A model generated the notes under the pieces. That model saw nothing but the letters and a program-made list of their open reading frames with translations. It searched no databases and was not told where the DNA came from. The position numbers and the translations under genes were made by a program. A stretch of 64,000 nt of DNA from contig NZ_CP149798.1 of NCBI RefSeq assembly GCF_037940415.1, positions 3,398,501 to 3,462,500 on the forward strand. The letters are read 5' to 3'. Below are positions 16,156 through 25,312 of this stretch, in pieces (the stretch's first letter is position 1; each line of letters opens with the position of its first letter). This DNA is from Streptomyces sp. f51 (lineage in GTDB: Bacteria > Actinomycetota > Actinomycetes > Streptomycetales > Streptomycetaceae).

Positions 16156-17391
16156 ATGACCGACAGCTTCCGCCGCAACGGCGAGTACCCCCAGGGCGAC
16201 CACTCCGGGTCCGCGTACCCGGAGCAGCAGTCGCAGCCCTCCTCCCCCGTGAACCCCGAGTGGCCCCCGCCGCCGGCGTACGACCCGGCCGGGCCGGTCC
16301 ACGTCGAGCCGGGCACCACCGTGTGGCCGGGAGCCGGTCACGGCGGCAGCGGCGGGGGCGGCGGTCACACCGCCGGCCCGTACGCCGGCCACCCCGGGCC
16401 CGACCCCGCCGACCACGCCGGCTCCACCGCCGCCTTCGCGACGGTGGCCCCCGGCCAGGCAGGACCGCCCGACGCGGCCCCCGTCAACCGGCGGCGCGCC
16501 AAGGGCCCGTTCGCGCTGCTCGCCGCCGTGGCGATCGTCGCCGCCGCGATCGGCGGCGGCACGGCGTACGCCTTCCAGGAGCTGACCGGCAACGACACCG
16601 TCGCCGCGAGCAGCAGCAGCACCAGCGCGAACGTGGTGCCCACCAGCCAGCGCGGCACGGTCGCGGGTGTCGCCAAGGCGGTGAGCCCGAGCATCGTCGA
16701 GATCAGCGCGACCTCGAACGCGGGCTCCTCCACCGGCTCCGGCGTGATCATCACGACCGGCGGGGAGATCGTCACCAACAACCACGTCGTCTCGGGCGCC
16801 TCCGAGATCAAGGTCCAGCTGAACGACGGCAAGTCGTACACCGCGAAGGTCGTCGGCACCGACAGCAAGAAGGACCTCGCGCTGATCAAACTGGAGAGCG
16901 CGCCCTCCGGTCTGAAGCCGGCGACGCTCGGCAACTCCGACGGCGTCCAGGTCGGCGACCAGGTCGTCGCGATCGGCTCCCCCGAGGGCCTGACCGGCAC
17001 CGTCACCAGCGGCATCGTCTCCGCCCTCGACCGTGACGTGACCGTCTCCACCGACGAGAGCCAGGGCCAGCAGCAGCAACAGAACGGCGGCGGCAACGGC
17101 CAGTGGCCCTTCGAGTTCGGCGGCCGGCAGTTCAACGGCGACACCGGCTCCTCCACGACCACGTACAAGGCCCTCCAGACCGACGCCTCGCTCAACCCGG
17201 GCAACTCCGGCGGCGCCCTGATCGACATGAACGGCAACATCGTCGGCATCAACTCCGCGATGTACTCCGCCGCTTCGGACTCCTCGTCCTCCTCGTCGAG
17301 CGCGGGCAGCGTCGGCCTCGGCTTCGCCATCCCGATCAACACCGTCAAGTCCGACCTGGCAGCGCTGCGGGCCGGCGGTTCCGACAGCTGA
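16156..17391 (+). CDS. Membrane-anchored trypsin-like (S1C, DegP-type) serine protease without PDZ domain
   Basis: A 411-residue protein: a Pro/Gly/Gln-rich cytoplasmic region (1-115), basic NRRRAKG, one transmembrane helix (about 120-140), then a DegP-like protease domain. The triad is visible: His in VTNNHVVSG, Asp in SKKDLALIK, Ser in NPGNSGGAL. The protein stops right after the protease domain, so the usual PDZ domain is missing; a Gln/Gly-rich insert (GQQQQQNGGGNG) sits in the middle. ATG 16156 has GGGGGAC upstream; ATG 16132 is an alternative. Probably acts on misfolded envelope proteins. Confidence 0.88.
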   Translation: MTDSFRRNGEYPQGDHSGSAYPEQQSQPSSPVNPEWPPPPAYDPAGPVHVEPGTTVWPGAGHGGSGGGGGHTAGPYAGHPGPDPADHAGSTAAFATVAPGQAGPPDAAPVNRRRAKGPFALLAAVAIVAAAIGGGTAYAFQELTGNDTVAASSSSTSANVVPTSQRGTVAGVAKAVSPSIVEISATSNAGSSTGSGVIITTGGEIVTNNHVVSGASEIKVQLNDGKSYTAKVVGTDSKKDLALIKLESAPSGLKPATLGNSDGVQVGDQVVAIGSPEGLTGTVTSGIVSALDRDVTVSTDESQGQQQQQNGGGNGQWPFEFGGRQFNGDTGSSTTTYKALQTDASLNPGNSGGALIDMNGNIVGINSAMYSAASDSSSSSSSAGSVGLGFAIPINTVKSDLAALRAGGSDS

Positions 17392-17405
17392 CCCCGGAGG
17401 TCGCC

Positions 17406-17585
17406 ATGATGATCAAGCGCGTACCGCACCCCACGCCGGCCGGTGACGCGGCCGGACTCGGCCTCGCCCTGGCCGTCGCCCGCGAGCTGCACCCGCCCGT
17501 ACGACGCGCCCCCGAACTGGCCCCCGCCGTCTCGCGGCCCAAGCAGCACCGGACCTCCGGCCGCCGCCGCACGGCACGCGGCTGA
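17406..17585 (+). CDS. Small basic protein of unknown function
   Basis: ATG 17406 with a GGAGG site 5 bases upstream opens 59 codons ending TGA 17583-17585. The protein is basic ([17 protein letters not shown]... ending [11 protein letters not shown]), with no transmembrane helix and no known domain. It lies 14 bp after the protease stop and is probably on the same transcript, before the two-component system. The good ribosome site and tight spacing argue it is real. Confidence 0.6.
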   Translation: MMIKRVPHPTPAGDAAGLGLALAVARELHPPVRRAPELAPAVSRPKQHRTSGRRRTARG

Positions 17586-17664
17586 TCCCCTCCGGGGACA
17601 GCCGGGAACGTGCGAGGCTGAAAGCACCCGATCACGCCCATCCCACCCGAGGAACCCGACACCC

Positions 17665-18396
17665 ATGAGCTCCGCCGAAGGCGACCGTGACACCCAGCGC
17701 ATCCTGATCGTCGACGACGAGCCGGCCGTGCGCGACGCACTCAAGCGCAGCCTCGCCTTCGAGGGGTACGACACCGAGGTCGCGGTCGACGGCGCGGACG
17801 CTCTGGAGAAGGCCACCGCCTACCAGCCCGACCTGGTCGTCCTCGACATCCAGATGCCCCGGATGGACGGCCTCACGGCGGCCCGCCGGATGCGCGGCGC
17901 GGGCACCACCACGCCGATCCTCATGCTGACGGCCCGGGACACGGTCGGTGACCGGGTCACCGGGCTGGACGCCGGGGCGGACGACTATCTCGTCAAGCCC
18001 TTCGAACTCGACGAACTCTTCGCCCGCATCCGGGCGTTGCTGCGGCGCAGCTCGTACGCGGCCTCCGCGGGCGCGGTGGTCGAGGACGACGCGCTGACCT
18101 TCGGCGACCTGCGCATGGACCTGTCGACGCGCGAGGTCACCCGTGCGGGGCGCCCGGTGGAGCTCACCCGCACCGAGTTCACGCTGCTGGAGATGTTCCT
18201 GGCCCACCCGCGCCAGGTCCTCACCCGCGAACAGATCCTCAAGGCCGTCTGGGGCTTCGACTTCGAGCCGTCGTCGAACTCCCTCGACGTCTACGTCATG
18301 TACCTGCGCCGCAAGACGGAGGCGGGCGGCGAACCGCGTCTGGTCCACACCGTGCGGGGTGTGGGATACGTGCTGCGCTCCGGTGGCGCGGAGTGA
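17665..18396 (+). CDS. OmpR-family response regulator (MprA-like)
   Basis: A 243-residue regulator. Receiver domain: [16 protein letters not shown] start, phospho-acceptor Asp in [10 protein letters not shown] (about residue 56), Thr in LTARD and Lys in YLVKPF. DNA-binding winged helix from about 145 ([34 protein letters not shown]). The closest known type is mycobacterial MprA, which answers envelope stress and controls a nearby HtrA-type protease. That fits the S1C protease gene immediately upstream. Its stop overlaps the kinase start. Confidence 0.92.
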   Translation: MSSAEGDRDTQRILIVDDEPAVRDALKRSLAFEGYDTEVAVDGADALEKATAYQPDLVVLDIQMPRMDGLTAARRMRGAGTTTPILMLTARDTVGDRVTGLDAGADDYLVKPFELDELFARIRALLRRSSYAASAGAVVEDDALTFGDLRMDLSTREVTRAGRPVELTRTEFTLLEMFLAHPRQVLTREQILKAVWGFDFEPSSNSLDVYVMYLRRKTEAGGEPRLVHTVRGVGYVLRSGGAE

Positions 18397-19865
18397 TGCG
18401 CAGATTCAGATCCCTGCCCCTGCGCTCCCGCCTGGCCCTGCTGGTCGCGGCGGCGGTGGCCTTCGCGGTGGCGGCGGTCTCGGTGACGTGCTGGTTCATC
18501 GTGCAGGGCAAGTTGTACGGCGAGCTGAACAACGAGCTTCAGTCGTCGGCGACGCGCCCGCAGGGCAGGAACATCAGCAACACCATCCAGAACTGCGCCA
18601 ATTCCCGGAACGAGCCGTCCGGCCAGACACCGCCGGACGCCGGAGGGTTCCGGGCCCAGTTCGAGTCCTACCTCCAGGTGGTCACGGCGGACGGGCAGTC
18701 CTGCGTCGCCTCCGTCTCGCCCGGCAAGATCAAGATCACGGACAGCGACACCGATCTCGCCAAGCACCCGGTCGCGGGCCACGGCACCTTCCGCGACGGC
18801 ACCGACACCAAGGGCAACCCGGTACGGGTGCTCACGGTCCCGCTGACCTTCGCCAATCCCGACGGCACGGCGACGCTCATCCCGGACGCCGCGACCATGT
18901 ACGCCGTCCCCCTCAAGGCCACGAACGCCACCCTCAACGAACTGGCCCTCGTCCTGCTGCTCGTCGGTGGCATCGGAGTCGTGGGGGCCGGAGCGGCCGG
19001 GCTCTGGGTCGCGCGGGCCGGGCTCCGTCCTGTGGACGAGCTCACGGACGCCGTGGAACACGTCGCCCGCACCGAGGACCTCACCATCCGCATCCCCGTG
19101 GACGAGGAGAGCGACGACGAGATCGCCCGCCTCTCCCGCTCCTTCAACTCGATGACCGCCTCCCTGGCCAGCTCGCGCGAGTTGCAGCAGCAGCTCATCG
19201 CCGACGCCGGGCACGAGCTGCGGACGCCGCTCACCTCCCTGCGGACGAACATCGAACTCCTCACCCGCAGCGAGGAGATCGGCCGTCCGATCCCCCCGGC
19301 GGACCGCAAGGCGCTGCTCGCGTCGGTGAAGGCGCAGATGACCGAGCTGGCGGCGCTGATCGGCGACCTCCAGACGCTGTCGCGTTCGGACGCGGGACAC
19401 ACGGCCGACCGGGTGGAGGTCGTGGCGCTCCAGGACACCGTGGAAGCGGCCCTGCGAAGGGCCCGGCTGCGCGGCCCGGAGCTGGCGATCACGGCCGAGC
19501 TGGAACCCTGGTTCGTCCGGGCGGAGCCCTCCGCCCTGGAGCGGGCGATCGTGAACATCCTCGACAACGCGGTGAAGTTCAGTCCCCCGGGCGGCACGGT
19601 CGACGTGCGGCTCAAGGACGGCGAGCTGACCGTGCGCGACCACGGGCCCGGCATCCCCGGTGACGAACTCCCGCACGTCTTCGACCGCTTCTGGCGTTCC
19701 CCGGACGCGCGGGCCCTGCCCGGCTCGGGCCTCGGCCTGTCCATCGTGGCCCGCACGGTCCAGCAGTGCGGCGGCGAGGTGACGCTGAGCCCCGCGCAGG
19801 GCGGCGGCACGATCGCGGCCGTACGGCTTCCGGGTGCTCCGACGGCTCCGCCCGACATCCTCTGA
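18396..19865 (+). CDS. Sensor histidine kinase (MprB-like)
   Basis: A 489-residue kinase. First transmembrane helix about 12-35, an extracellular sensor of about 140 residues, second helix (LVLLLVGGIGVVGAGAAGLW), HAMP domain, then His box DAGHELRTPLTS with the phospho-accepting His, N box NILDNAVKFSPPGG, and G boxes DHGPGIP and GSGLGLSIV. ATG 18396 shares one base with the regulator stop; GTG 18393 is the alternative. It pairs with the adjacent regulator and, by analogy with MprAB, may sense envelope stress. Confidence 0.92.
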   Translation: MRRFRSLPLRSRLALLVAAAVAFAVAAVSVTCWFIVQGKLYGELNNELQSSATRPQGRNISNTIQNCANSRNEPSGQTPPDAGGFRAQFESYLQVVTADGQSCVASVSPGKIKITDSDTDLAKHPVAGHGTFRDGTDTKGNPVRVLTVPLTFANPDGTATLIPDAATMYAVPLKATNATLNELALVLLLVGGIGVVGAGAAGLWVARAGLRPVDELTDAVEHVARTEDLTIRIPVDEESDDEIARLSRSFNSMTASLASSRELQQQLIADAGHELRTPLTSLRTNIELLTRSEEIGRPIPPADRKALLASVKAQMTELAALIGDLQTLSRSDAGHTADRVEVVALQDTVEAALRRARLRGPELAITAELEPWFVRAEPSALERAIVNILDNAVKFSPPGGTVDVRLKDGELTVRDHGPGIPGDELPHVFDRFWRSPDARALPGSGLGLSIVARTVQQCGGEVTLSPAQGGGTIAAVRLPGAPTAPPDIL

Positions 19866-19881
19866 CCGGCTCCCGGTCATG

Positions 19882-19917
19882 AGCGAGCCCCCACCCGGAC
19901 GCGGGTGGGGGCTCGCT
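19882..19917. terminator. Bidirectional terminator between convergent genes
   Basis: A 15-bp perfect stem (19882-19896 with 19903-19917) and a 6-base loop, followed by GTTCGT. It separates the kinase gene (+) from the nucleotidase gene (-). Confidence 0.85.
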
Positions 19918-19927
19918 GTTCGTCGGA

Positions 19928-21724
19928 CTACTGGACGACCGTGATCCGGTCCGCCGCCGGGACCGGGTACGGCGTCGCGGCCGAGGAGTTGGCCGTCAGG
20001 TAGGCGCCCAGCGCCGCCAGGTCGTCCTCGCCGACCCGGACGTTGGCGCCCTTGCCGAGTTCCGCGAAGCCGTCGCCGCCGCCCGCGAGGAAGGAGTTCA
20101 TCGCGACGCGGTAGGTCGCGGCCGGGTCGATCGCCGTGCCGTTCAGCTTCACCGAGCCGGCGACGACACGTGCCGCGCCGGTCTTGGTCAGGTCGAGGGT
20201 GTAGGTCAGGCCCTTGGAGATCTGGAGGATCTTCGGGGACGCCTCGTTGGCGCCGCCGACCTGCTGCTGGAGCGCGGTGATCACCTGTGCGCCGGTGAGG
20301 TCGACCAGGTTGACGGTGTTGGCGAACGGCTGGACCGTGTACGCCTCCCCGTAGGTCACGACACCGTCGCCCTCACCGCCGCTCGACGCGTAGGTGAGCC
20401 CGGCGCGGATGCCGCCCGGGTTCATCACCGCGAGATCGGCCTCCGGGTCGACGGACTTGGCGTAGGCGAGCTGGGCGTCGGCGATCAGGTCACCGGCCTG
20501 CGACTCGGTGCCGGTGTTGTTGATGTCGCCCGCGATGTAGCCGAGGGGACGCGAGGCGACCGGTGCGGAGAGCGCCTTCCACTTGGTGATCAGCGACGTC
20601 ATGTCGGCGGCCTTCGCCACATCACGCGTGACCACGTGGTTCGCGGACTTCACCGCCGTACGGGCGATGTCCCCGCTCCAGCGGTCGTACGTCAGCGTCG
20701 TGTCCGTGTACAGGCGCCCGAAGGAGGAGGCCGAGGTGACCATGCGGGGCCGGCCCGCCGGGTCGGGGATGGTGCACGCGTACGCCTGGTGGGTGTGACC
20801 GGTGATCAGCGCGTCCACGGCCGGCGTGACGTTCTTGGCGATGTCGACGATCGGCCCGGAGATGCCGTCACCGGCGCCGGGGCTGTCGCAGTCGTAGTTG
20901 TACGCCGTCGACGCGGGCGCGCCGCCCTCGTGGATCAGCGCAACGATCGACTTCACGCCCTGGTGCTGGAGCTCCTTGGCGTACTTGTTGATCGTCTCGA
21001 CCTCGTCGCCGAACTTCAGGCCCTTGACGCCCTCGGCGGACACGATGTTCGGCGTGCCCTCCAGCGTGACGCCGATGAAGCCGATCTTGACGCCGTTCTT
21101 CTTCCACACCCAGTAGGGCTTGAGGATCGGCTTGCCGGTCTTCTCGTCGGTCACGTTCGCGGCGAGGTAGGGGAAGTCGGCGCCGGTGAACTTCTTGCCG
21201 CCGTAGCAGCCGTCCGTGGGGTGGCAGCCGCCCTTCTGGAGCCGGGCCAGTTCCTTGGCGCCCTCGTCGAACTCGTGGTTGCCGACCGAAGTGACGTCGA
21301 GGTCGAGGCCGTTGAGGGCCTCGATCGTCGGCTCGTCGTGGAAGAGGCCCGAGATCAGCGGAGAGGCGCCGACCATGTCACCGGCGGCCGCCGTGATCGA
21401 GTACTTGTGCCCCTTGCGGGCGTCGCGCAGATGCGTGGCCAGGTACTCGACACCGCCCGCGTCGATGGTCTTCGTCGTGCCGTCCGCCTGGAGCTCCGTG
21501 ACCCGGCCCGAGGAACCGGTCGGCGGCTCCAGGTTGCCGTGCAGGTCGTTGAAGGACAGCAGCTGGACGTCCTGGTAACGGCCGCTGCCGTGGTGGTGCG
21601 ACGGTGTCCCCCTGTCCTGGTGCGCGCTCGCCGGGATCGCGGCGGCCAGCGCCCCGACGGTGGCGAGCCCGGCGGCTGCCGCGAGGAGGCGATGACTGCG
21701 TCTGGACCGGATCGTGGGCGGCAT
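19928..21724 (-). CDS. Secreted 5'-nucleotidase/UshA-type metallophosphatase
   Basis: A 598-residue exported enzyme. ATG 21724 has an AGGGGGAA site, and a signal peptide follows (RLLAAAAGLATVGALAAAIPASA). The metallophosphatase domain shows LLSFNDLHGNLEP, GDMVGASPL, VGNHEFDEG and the late GHTHQAY metal-binding sites. The C-terminal 5'-nucleotidase domain begins about residue 400 with GDLIADAQLAYAK, NPGGIRAGL and YGEAYTVQPFAN. It releases phosphate from extracellular nucleotides. No PHO box was seen upstream, so phosphate control is not shown. Confidence 0.92.
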   Translation of the reverse strand: MPPTIRSRRSHRLLAAAAGLATVGALAAAIPASAHQDRGTPSHHHGSGRYQDVQLLSFNDLHGNLEPPTGSSGRVTELQADGTTKTIDAGGVEYLATHLRDARKGHKYSITAAAGDMVGASPLISGLFHDEPTIEALNGLDLDVTSVGNHEFDEGAKELARLQKGGCHPTDGCYGGKKFTGADFPYLAANVTDEKTGKPILKPYWVWKKNGVKIGFIGVTLEGTPNIVSAEGVKGLKFGDEVETINKYAKELQHQGVKSIVALIHEGGAPASTAYNYDCDSPGAGDGISGPIVDIAKNVTPAVDALITGHTHQAYACTIPDPAGRPRMVTSASSFGRLYTDTTLTYDRWSGDIARTAVKSANHVVTRDVAKAADMTSLITKWKALSAPVASRPLGYIAGDINNTGTESQAGDLIADAQLAYAKSVDPEADLAVMNPGGIRAGLTYASSGGEGDGVVTYGEAYTVQPFANTVNLVDLTGAQVITALQQQVGGANEASPKILQISKGLTYTLDLTKTGAARVVAGSVKLNGTAIDPAATYRVAMNSFLAGGGDGFAELGKGANVRVGEDDLAALGAYLTANSSAATPYPVPAADRITVVQ

Positions 21725-22067
21725 GGTTCCCCCTGGAGAACGGTGAGAGGCCGAAACGGTGTGCCGTGCGTGAGCCGGGCGGGTGGTGCGTGCCCTGCGC
21801 GCCGCGAACCGTGCGCGCGAGCGGGCGGGCGACCGCGGCTTTGCACGCACTTTAGATTCAACGCGCGTAGCGCGAAAGGGGGTTCGGCGTTACGGAGTGA
21901 TTGCCATCAGCGCACCGGGAACCGACGACCAGGTCACCGGGAACCGGCGGCCACGTCATCGGGGACCGGCAGCACACCACCGGACTCCGCCCCCGGCCCC
22001 CGCCACGATCCGTGTCCCCGTCGCCCAACTCCTTGTCCCCCCATCGCCGAGCCGTACCCTCGTATGC
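21725..22067. other. Divergent intergenic region, nucleotidase and mshD
   Basis: About 343 bases without a supported gene. It contains an AT-richer spot (GCACTTTAGATTCAACGCGCG at 21846 onward, read to 20 bases as GCACTTTAGATTCAACGCGC), probably the promoter zone for the nucleotidase gene. No confident consensus promoter or operator was identified. Confidence 0.4.
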
Positions 22068-22994
22068 ATGACCAGCGACGACGTGGCACCCTCCGCCCTC
22101 TCCCGCTCCATCGAGGCCTACTCCGTGCTCTCCCCGGACCAGGCCGAGGACGTGCTCCGGCTGCTCGCGGAGGCCGCCCGGGCCGATGGTCAGCAGGCCG
22201 TGTCCGAGCAGGGACGGCTTCAGCTGAAGGGCGGAAGCCGTGAGGGCGTCCGGCACCTCCTGCTGACCGTCGGCGCCGAACTGATCGGCTACGCACAGCT
22301 GGAGGACACCGACCCGGTCGAGGCCCCGGCCGCCGAACTGGTCGTCCATCCGGCGCACCGGGGCCACGGCCACGGGCGCGCCCTCGGCTCGGCGATGCTC
22401 AACGAGTCCGGGAAGCGGCTGCGCGTCTGGGCGCACGGCGGTCACTCCGCCGCCCGGCACCTCGCCCAGGTCCTGGGTCTCACCCTCTTCCGTGAACTGC
22501 GGCAGATGCGCCGCCCGTTGGAGAATCTCGACCTGCCCGAGCCGAAGCTGCCGGAAGGCGTGACCGTCCGGACCTTCGTGCCGGGCCGGGACGACGCGGC
22601 CTGGCTCGCCGTGAACGCCGCCGCCTTCGCCCACCATCCCGAGCAGGGCTCCCTGACCCAGCGCGATCTGGACGACCGGGCCGCCGAGCCGTGGTTCGAC
22701 CCGGCCGGCTTCTTCCTCGCCTTCCGCGGAGACGAACTCGTCGGCTTCCACTGGACCAAGGTCCACGCCGAGGAGGGCCTGGGCGAGGTGTACGTCCTCG
22801 GCGTGCGCCCCGGCGCCCAGGGCGGCGGACTCGGCAAGGCGCTGACCACGATCGGACTGCGCCATCTCGCCGCCCAGGCCCTGCCGACCGCGATGCTCTA
22901 CGTCGACGCCGACAACAAGGCGGCGGTCACCGTCTACGAGCGTCTCGGCTTCGTCACCCACGAGACGGACCTGATGTACCGGACGGAGTCCTGA
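22068..22994 (+). CDS. mshD: Mycothiol synthase (acetyl-CoA:Cys-GlcN-Ins acetyltransferase)
   Basis: A 308-residue protein made of two GNAT acetyltransferase domains, the expected length and layout of MshD. The N-terminal domain has VVHPAHRGHGHGRALGSAML (about 95-115); the active C-terminal domain has VYVLGVRPGAQGGGLGKALT (about 245-265) for acetyl-CoA binding and ends LGFVTHETDLMYR. It makes the last step of mycothiol, the main actinobacterial thiol, in the cytoplasm. The open frame extends further upstream, but ATG 22068 gives the conserved start. Confidence 0.93.
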   Translation: MTSDDVAPSALSRSIEAYSVLSPDQAEDVLRLLAEAARADGQQAVSEQGRLQLKGGSREGVRHLLLTVGAELIGYAQLEDTDPVEAPAAELVVHPAHRGHGHGRALGSAMLNESGKRLRVWAHGGHSAARHLAQVLGLTLFRELRQMRRPLENLDLPEPKLPEGVTVRTFVPGRDDAAWLAVNAAAFAHHPEQGSLTQRDLDDRAAEPWFDPAGFFLAFRGDELVGFHWTKVHAEEGLGEVYVLGVRPGAQGGGLGKALTTIGLRHLAAQALPTAMLYVDADNKAAVTVYERLGFVTHETDLMYRTES

Positions 22995-23030
22995 TCCATC
23001 GGCGCATGGGCGGCGCCCGGCGGCCCGAAC

Positions 23031-23753
23031 TCAGCGGTGGGCGAGGACGGTTGTCCGGCGCCGCCGCAGGGGTTCGGCCAGGGAGAACGCTCCCGCCAGC
23101 AGGGCGACGACCAGGACGCCCGCCCAGCGCCGGTGCGCGTCGTCCCAGTGCGGGTCGGACGCTGCGACGAACAGCTCCCAGCGTTCGGGCAGCAGCAGGG
23201 CGGCGGCGAAGAACGCGCCCACGAGTCCGGCGGATATCGCGATCCCCGGCTCGCCGGCCTCCGAGCACCGCACGGCGACGAGCGCGGAGGCCAGCGCGAG
23301 GACCGTGATGGCGGCTGCCTCCAGGGTGATCGCGCCCTCCGGGGGCCGGCCCCCGGAGGGTATGAGGAACAGCGCGGCCGTCCAGCAGGCCGCCGTGAAC
23401 GGCACGACGAGCCCCAGCCGCAGTCCGGTCCGCACAGGGCGTCTGACCGGCACGGTGGCCGTGGTGTTCCGTGCCGGATCGTCGAGCAGGAACGCCAGCC
23501 CCAGCGCGAAGGCGAGGGCGGAGGCCCGCAGGAGGTTCAGGCACAGCCATGTGTCCGGTGGCCCGGAGGCGGTCCGGGTCAGGCCGGCCGGCAGCAGCCC
23601 GACGACGGCGCCGGTGAGCAGGGCCCAGCGCGGCAGAGTGCGCCAGACGGGGCGGAGCAGGGCCCGGGCCACGACGTGGGTGGGAGGAGGCCCGGCAGCT
23701 CGGGCGGAGCGGGCCGCGGACGTTGCTCCCGCCGTCTTCACTACTCCTCGCAC
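23031..23753 (-). CDS. Multi-helix membrane protein of an ABC-transporter operon
   Basis: A 240-residue protein with about five to six transmembrane helices and no recognised enzymatic motif; it may act as a permease subunit. GTG 23753 has GGGGAG six bases upstream and overlaps the end of the previous gene by 13 bases, so the two are coupled. It is the last gene of the sigma factor/zinc-finger/ABC operon and is convergent with mshD. Confidence 0.7.
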   Translation of the reverse strand: MRGVVKTAGATSAARSARAAGPPPTHVVARALLRPVWRTLPRWALLTGAVVGLLPAGLTRTASGPPDTWLCLNLLRASALAFALGLAFLLDDPARNTTATVPVRRPVRTGLRLGLVVPFTAACWTAALFLIPSGGRPPEGAITLEAAAITVLALASALVAVRCSEAGEPGIAISAGLVGAFFAAALLLPERWELFVAASDPHWDDAHRRWAGVLVVALLAGAFSLAEPLRRRRTTVLAHR

Positions 23754-25312
23754 GATCCGCTCCCCTTGTCGGCCGCGGCCGCCTTGCCGCCGACCGGGAC
23801 ACCGAGAAGCTCGGCCACCCGTGCCGTGGACGTCTTCGGGGAGGTCAGCTCCGTCCAGTGCGCCTTCACCTTCGCGGCGACGCTGTAGTGCGGCTGCCGG
23901 AGCAGTTCGCGCACCACGGTGGTCTGCTGGGCGGACATGGAGACGGGGCTCGTGGGGGCCAGCGCGACGGCGGAGCCCTCGATGCTGTCATCGAGCCGGA
24001 CGTTGCGCAGGGAGGTCATCGGGTCCGGCTGGGTGCTCAGTGCCAGCCACATGATGGTGACCGCGCGGGCGTCGCACATCTCGCCCGCGGTCTTCTCGTC
24101 GCCCGCGACCAGGACCGAGGCGACACCGACCGCGAACTCGGGAAGGCGGTTGCCGCCCCAGCGTGTGCCCACGGTGACCGTCCCCGGCGTGGTGGAGGGG
24201 GCGATCGCGGCATCGCTGTCCAGGCCGTACCGGGCGTCGATCCGCTGGCGGACGGTCATCCGCTCGCCTCCGGCGGAACCGCCCGCGCGGGACTGGATGC
24301 GGTCGACGGAGGCGGCCCAGTCGGCGGTGCGGCCGGTCCACTCAGGGAAGGCGCAGTACGTGGACCGTCCGTGCCGGACGCAGGTCTGCTCCCGCTGCGG
24401 GCTCACGGACGCCTTGGTGCGGGCCGCGTTCAGCGAGGCCGGGTCGCCGGGGGACTGCCCGGCCACACCGGCGGCCGTCGCGGCGAGCGCGAGCGCGGTC
24501 ACCGATGTGACCAGCCGCGTCCGGCCGCCGCTCACCAGCACGGCGAGGCAGAGCAGCAGGACCGTGAGGCCCGTCAGATAGAGGGCGTGCCAGGCGGCGG
24601 GGCGGCCCAGCAGATCGGAGGGGAAGGGGTCGGCCCCCACGTCCTGGACGACCGGTCCGAGCCAGCTCACCCAGTGGGTTCCCTGGGTGAGCGCGGAGAC
24701 CAGGGTGGTGAGGACGAACGCGCCGATCACGAAGGGCGGCGCGATGAATCCGACCGGTATCACCCGGGCCAGCAGCACGCCCAGGGCGCCGGCGAGCAGG
24801 ACCACGAGCGGGCCCACGACCAGTTCGGCGGGTGAGCCGTGGCCGACGGCGCCCGGCTTCAGCGCGGCCCAGGTGTACTCGAAGCCGACGACGAACGCGG
24901 TGATCGCGGCCATGGGCAGGACGGACAGGACGTGCGCCACCGTCCGCCGCCAGGGCTCCATGGGCAGGATGTCGAAGTGCTGGTCGGTGGACTGCCGTCG
25001 GGAACGCAGCACGGCGCGGTTCACGCAGACGAACACGGCGATGCCCAGCAGCATGGGTGTCGACTGGGTGGAGCGGTCGATGTCCTGGAGGACCGGGAAG
25101 TCCTCCGACCCGTCGCCGCCGAAGAACATCCGCCAGCCGACGTAGCCGATGTACAGGGCGAGGAAGGCCAGGACCGGGATCTGGAGCAGGAGTTCGCGTG
25201 CCTCGAAGCGGGCGAGGGCCAGGATCGCGGCCGTGCGGGACTCCGGGCCGGGCGCGGACGGCTCCACCCCCGTGGGGGCCGTCCGCGTGATCGTGCCGGT
25301 GGGGGCGCTCAT
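23741..25312 (-). CDS. ABC-2-like membrane protein with large exported C-terminal domain
   Basis: A 523-residue protein starting at ATG 25312, overlapping the ATPase stop as ATGA. Residues 25-285 hold about six transmembrane helices (ALARFEARELLLQIPVLAFLALY first), like an ABC-2 permease. The remaining 230 residues are hydrophilic and contain two Cys (TCVRHGRSTYC) and a DARYGLDSDA helix; they probably face outside. Partner of the ATP-binding protein encoded just upstream. Substrate unknown. Confidence 0.78.
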   Translation of the reverse strand: MSAPTGTITRTAPTGVEPSAPGPESRTAAILALARFEARELLLQIPVLAFLALYIGYVGWRMFFGGDGSEDFPVLQDIDRSTQSTPMLLGIAVFVCVNRAVLRSRRQSTDQHFDILPMEPWRRTVAHVLSVLPMAAITAFVVGFEYTWAALKPGAVGHGSPAELVVGPLVVLLAGALGVLLARVIPVGFIAPPFVIGAFVLTTLVSALTQGTHWVSWLGPVVQDVGADPFPSDLLGRPAAWHALYLTGLTVLLLCLAVLVSGGRTRLVTSVTALALAATAAGVAGQSPGDPASLNAARTKASVSPQREQTCVRHGRSTYCAFPEWTGRTADWAASVDRIQSRAGGSAGGERMTVRQRIDARYGLDSDAAIAPSTTPGTVTVGTRWGGNRLPEFAVGVASVLVAGDEKTAGEMCDARAVTIMWLALSTQPDPMTSLRNVRLDDSIEGSAVALAPTSPVSMSAQQTTVVRELLRQPHYSVAAKVKAHWTELTSPKTSTARVAELLGVPVGGKAAAADKGSGSCEE

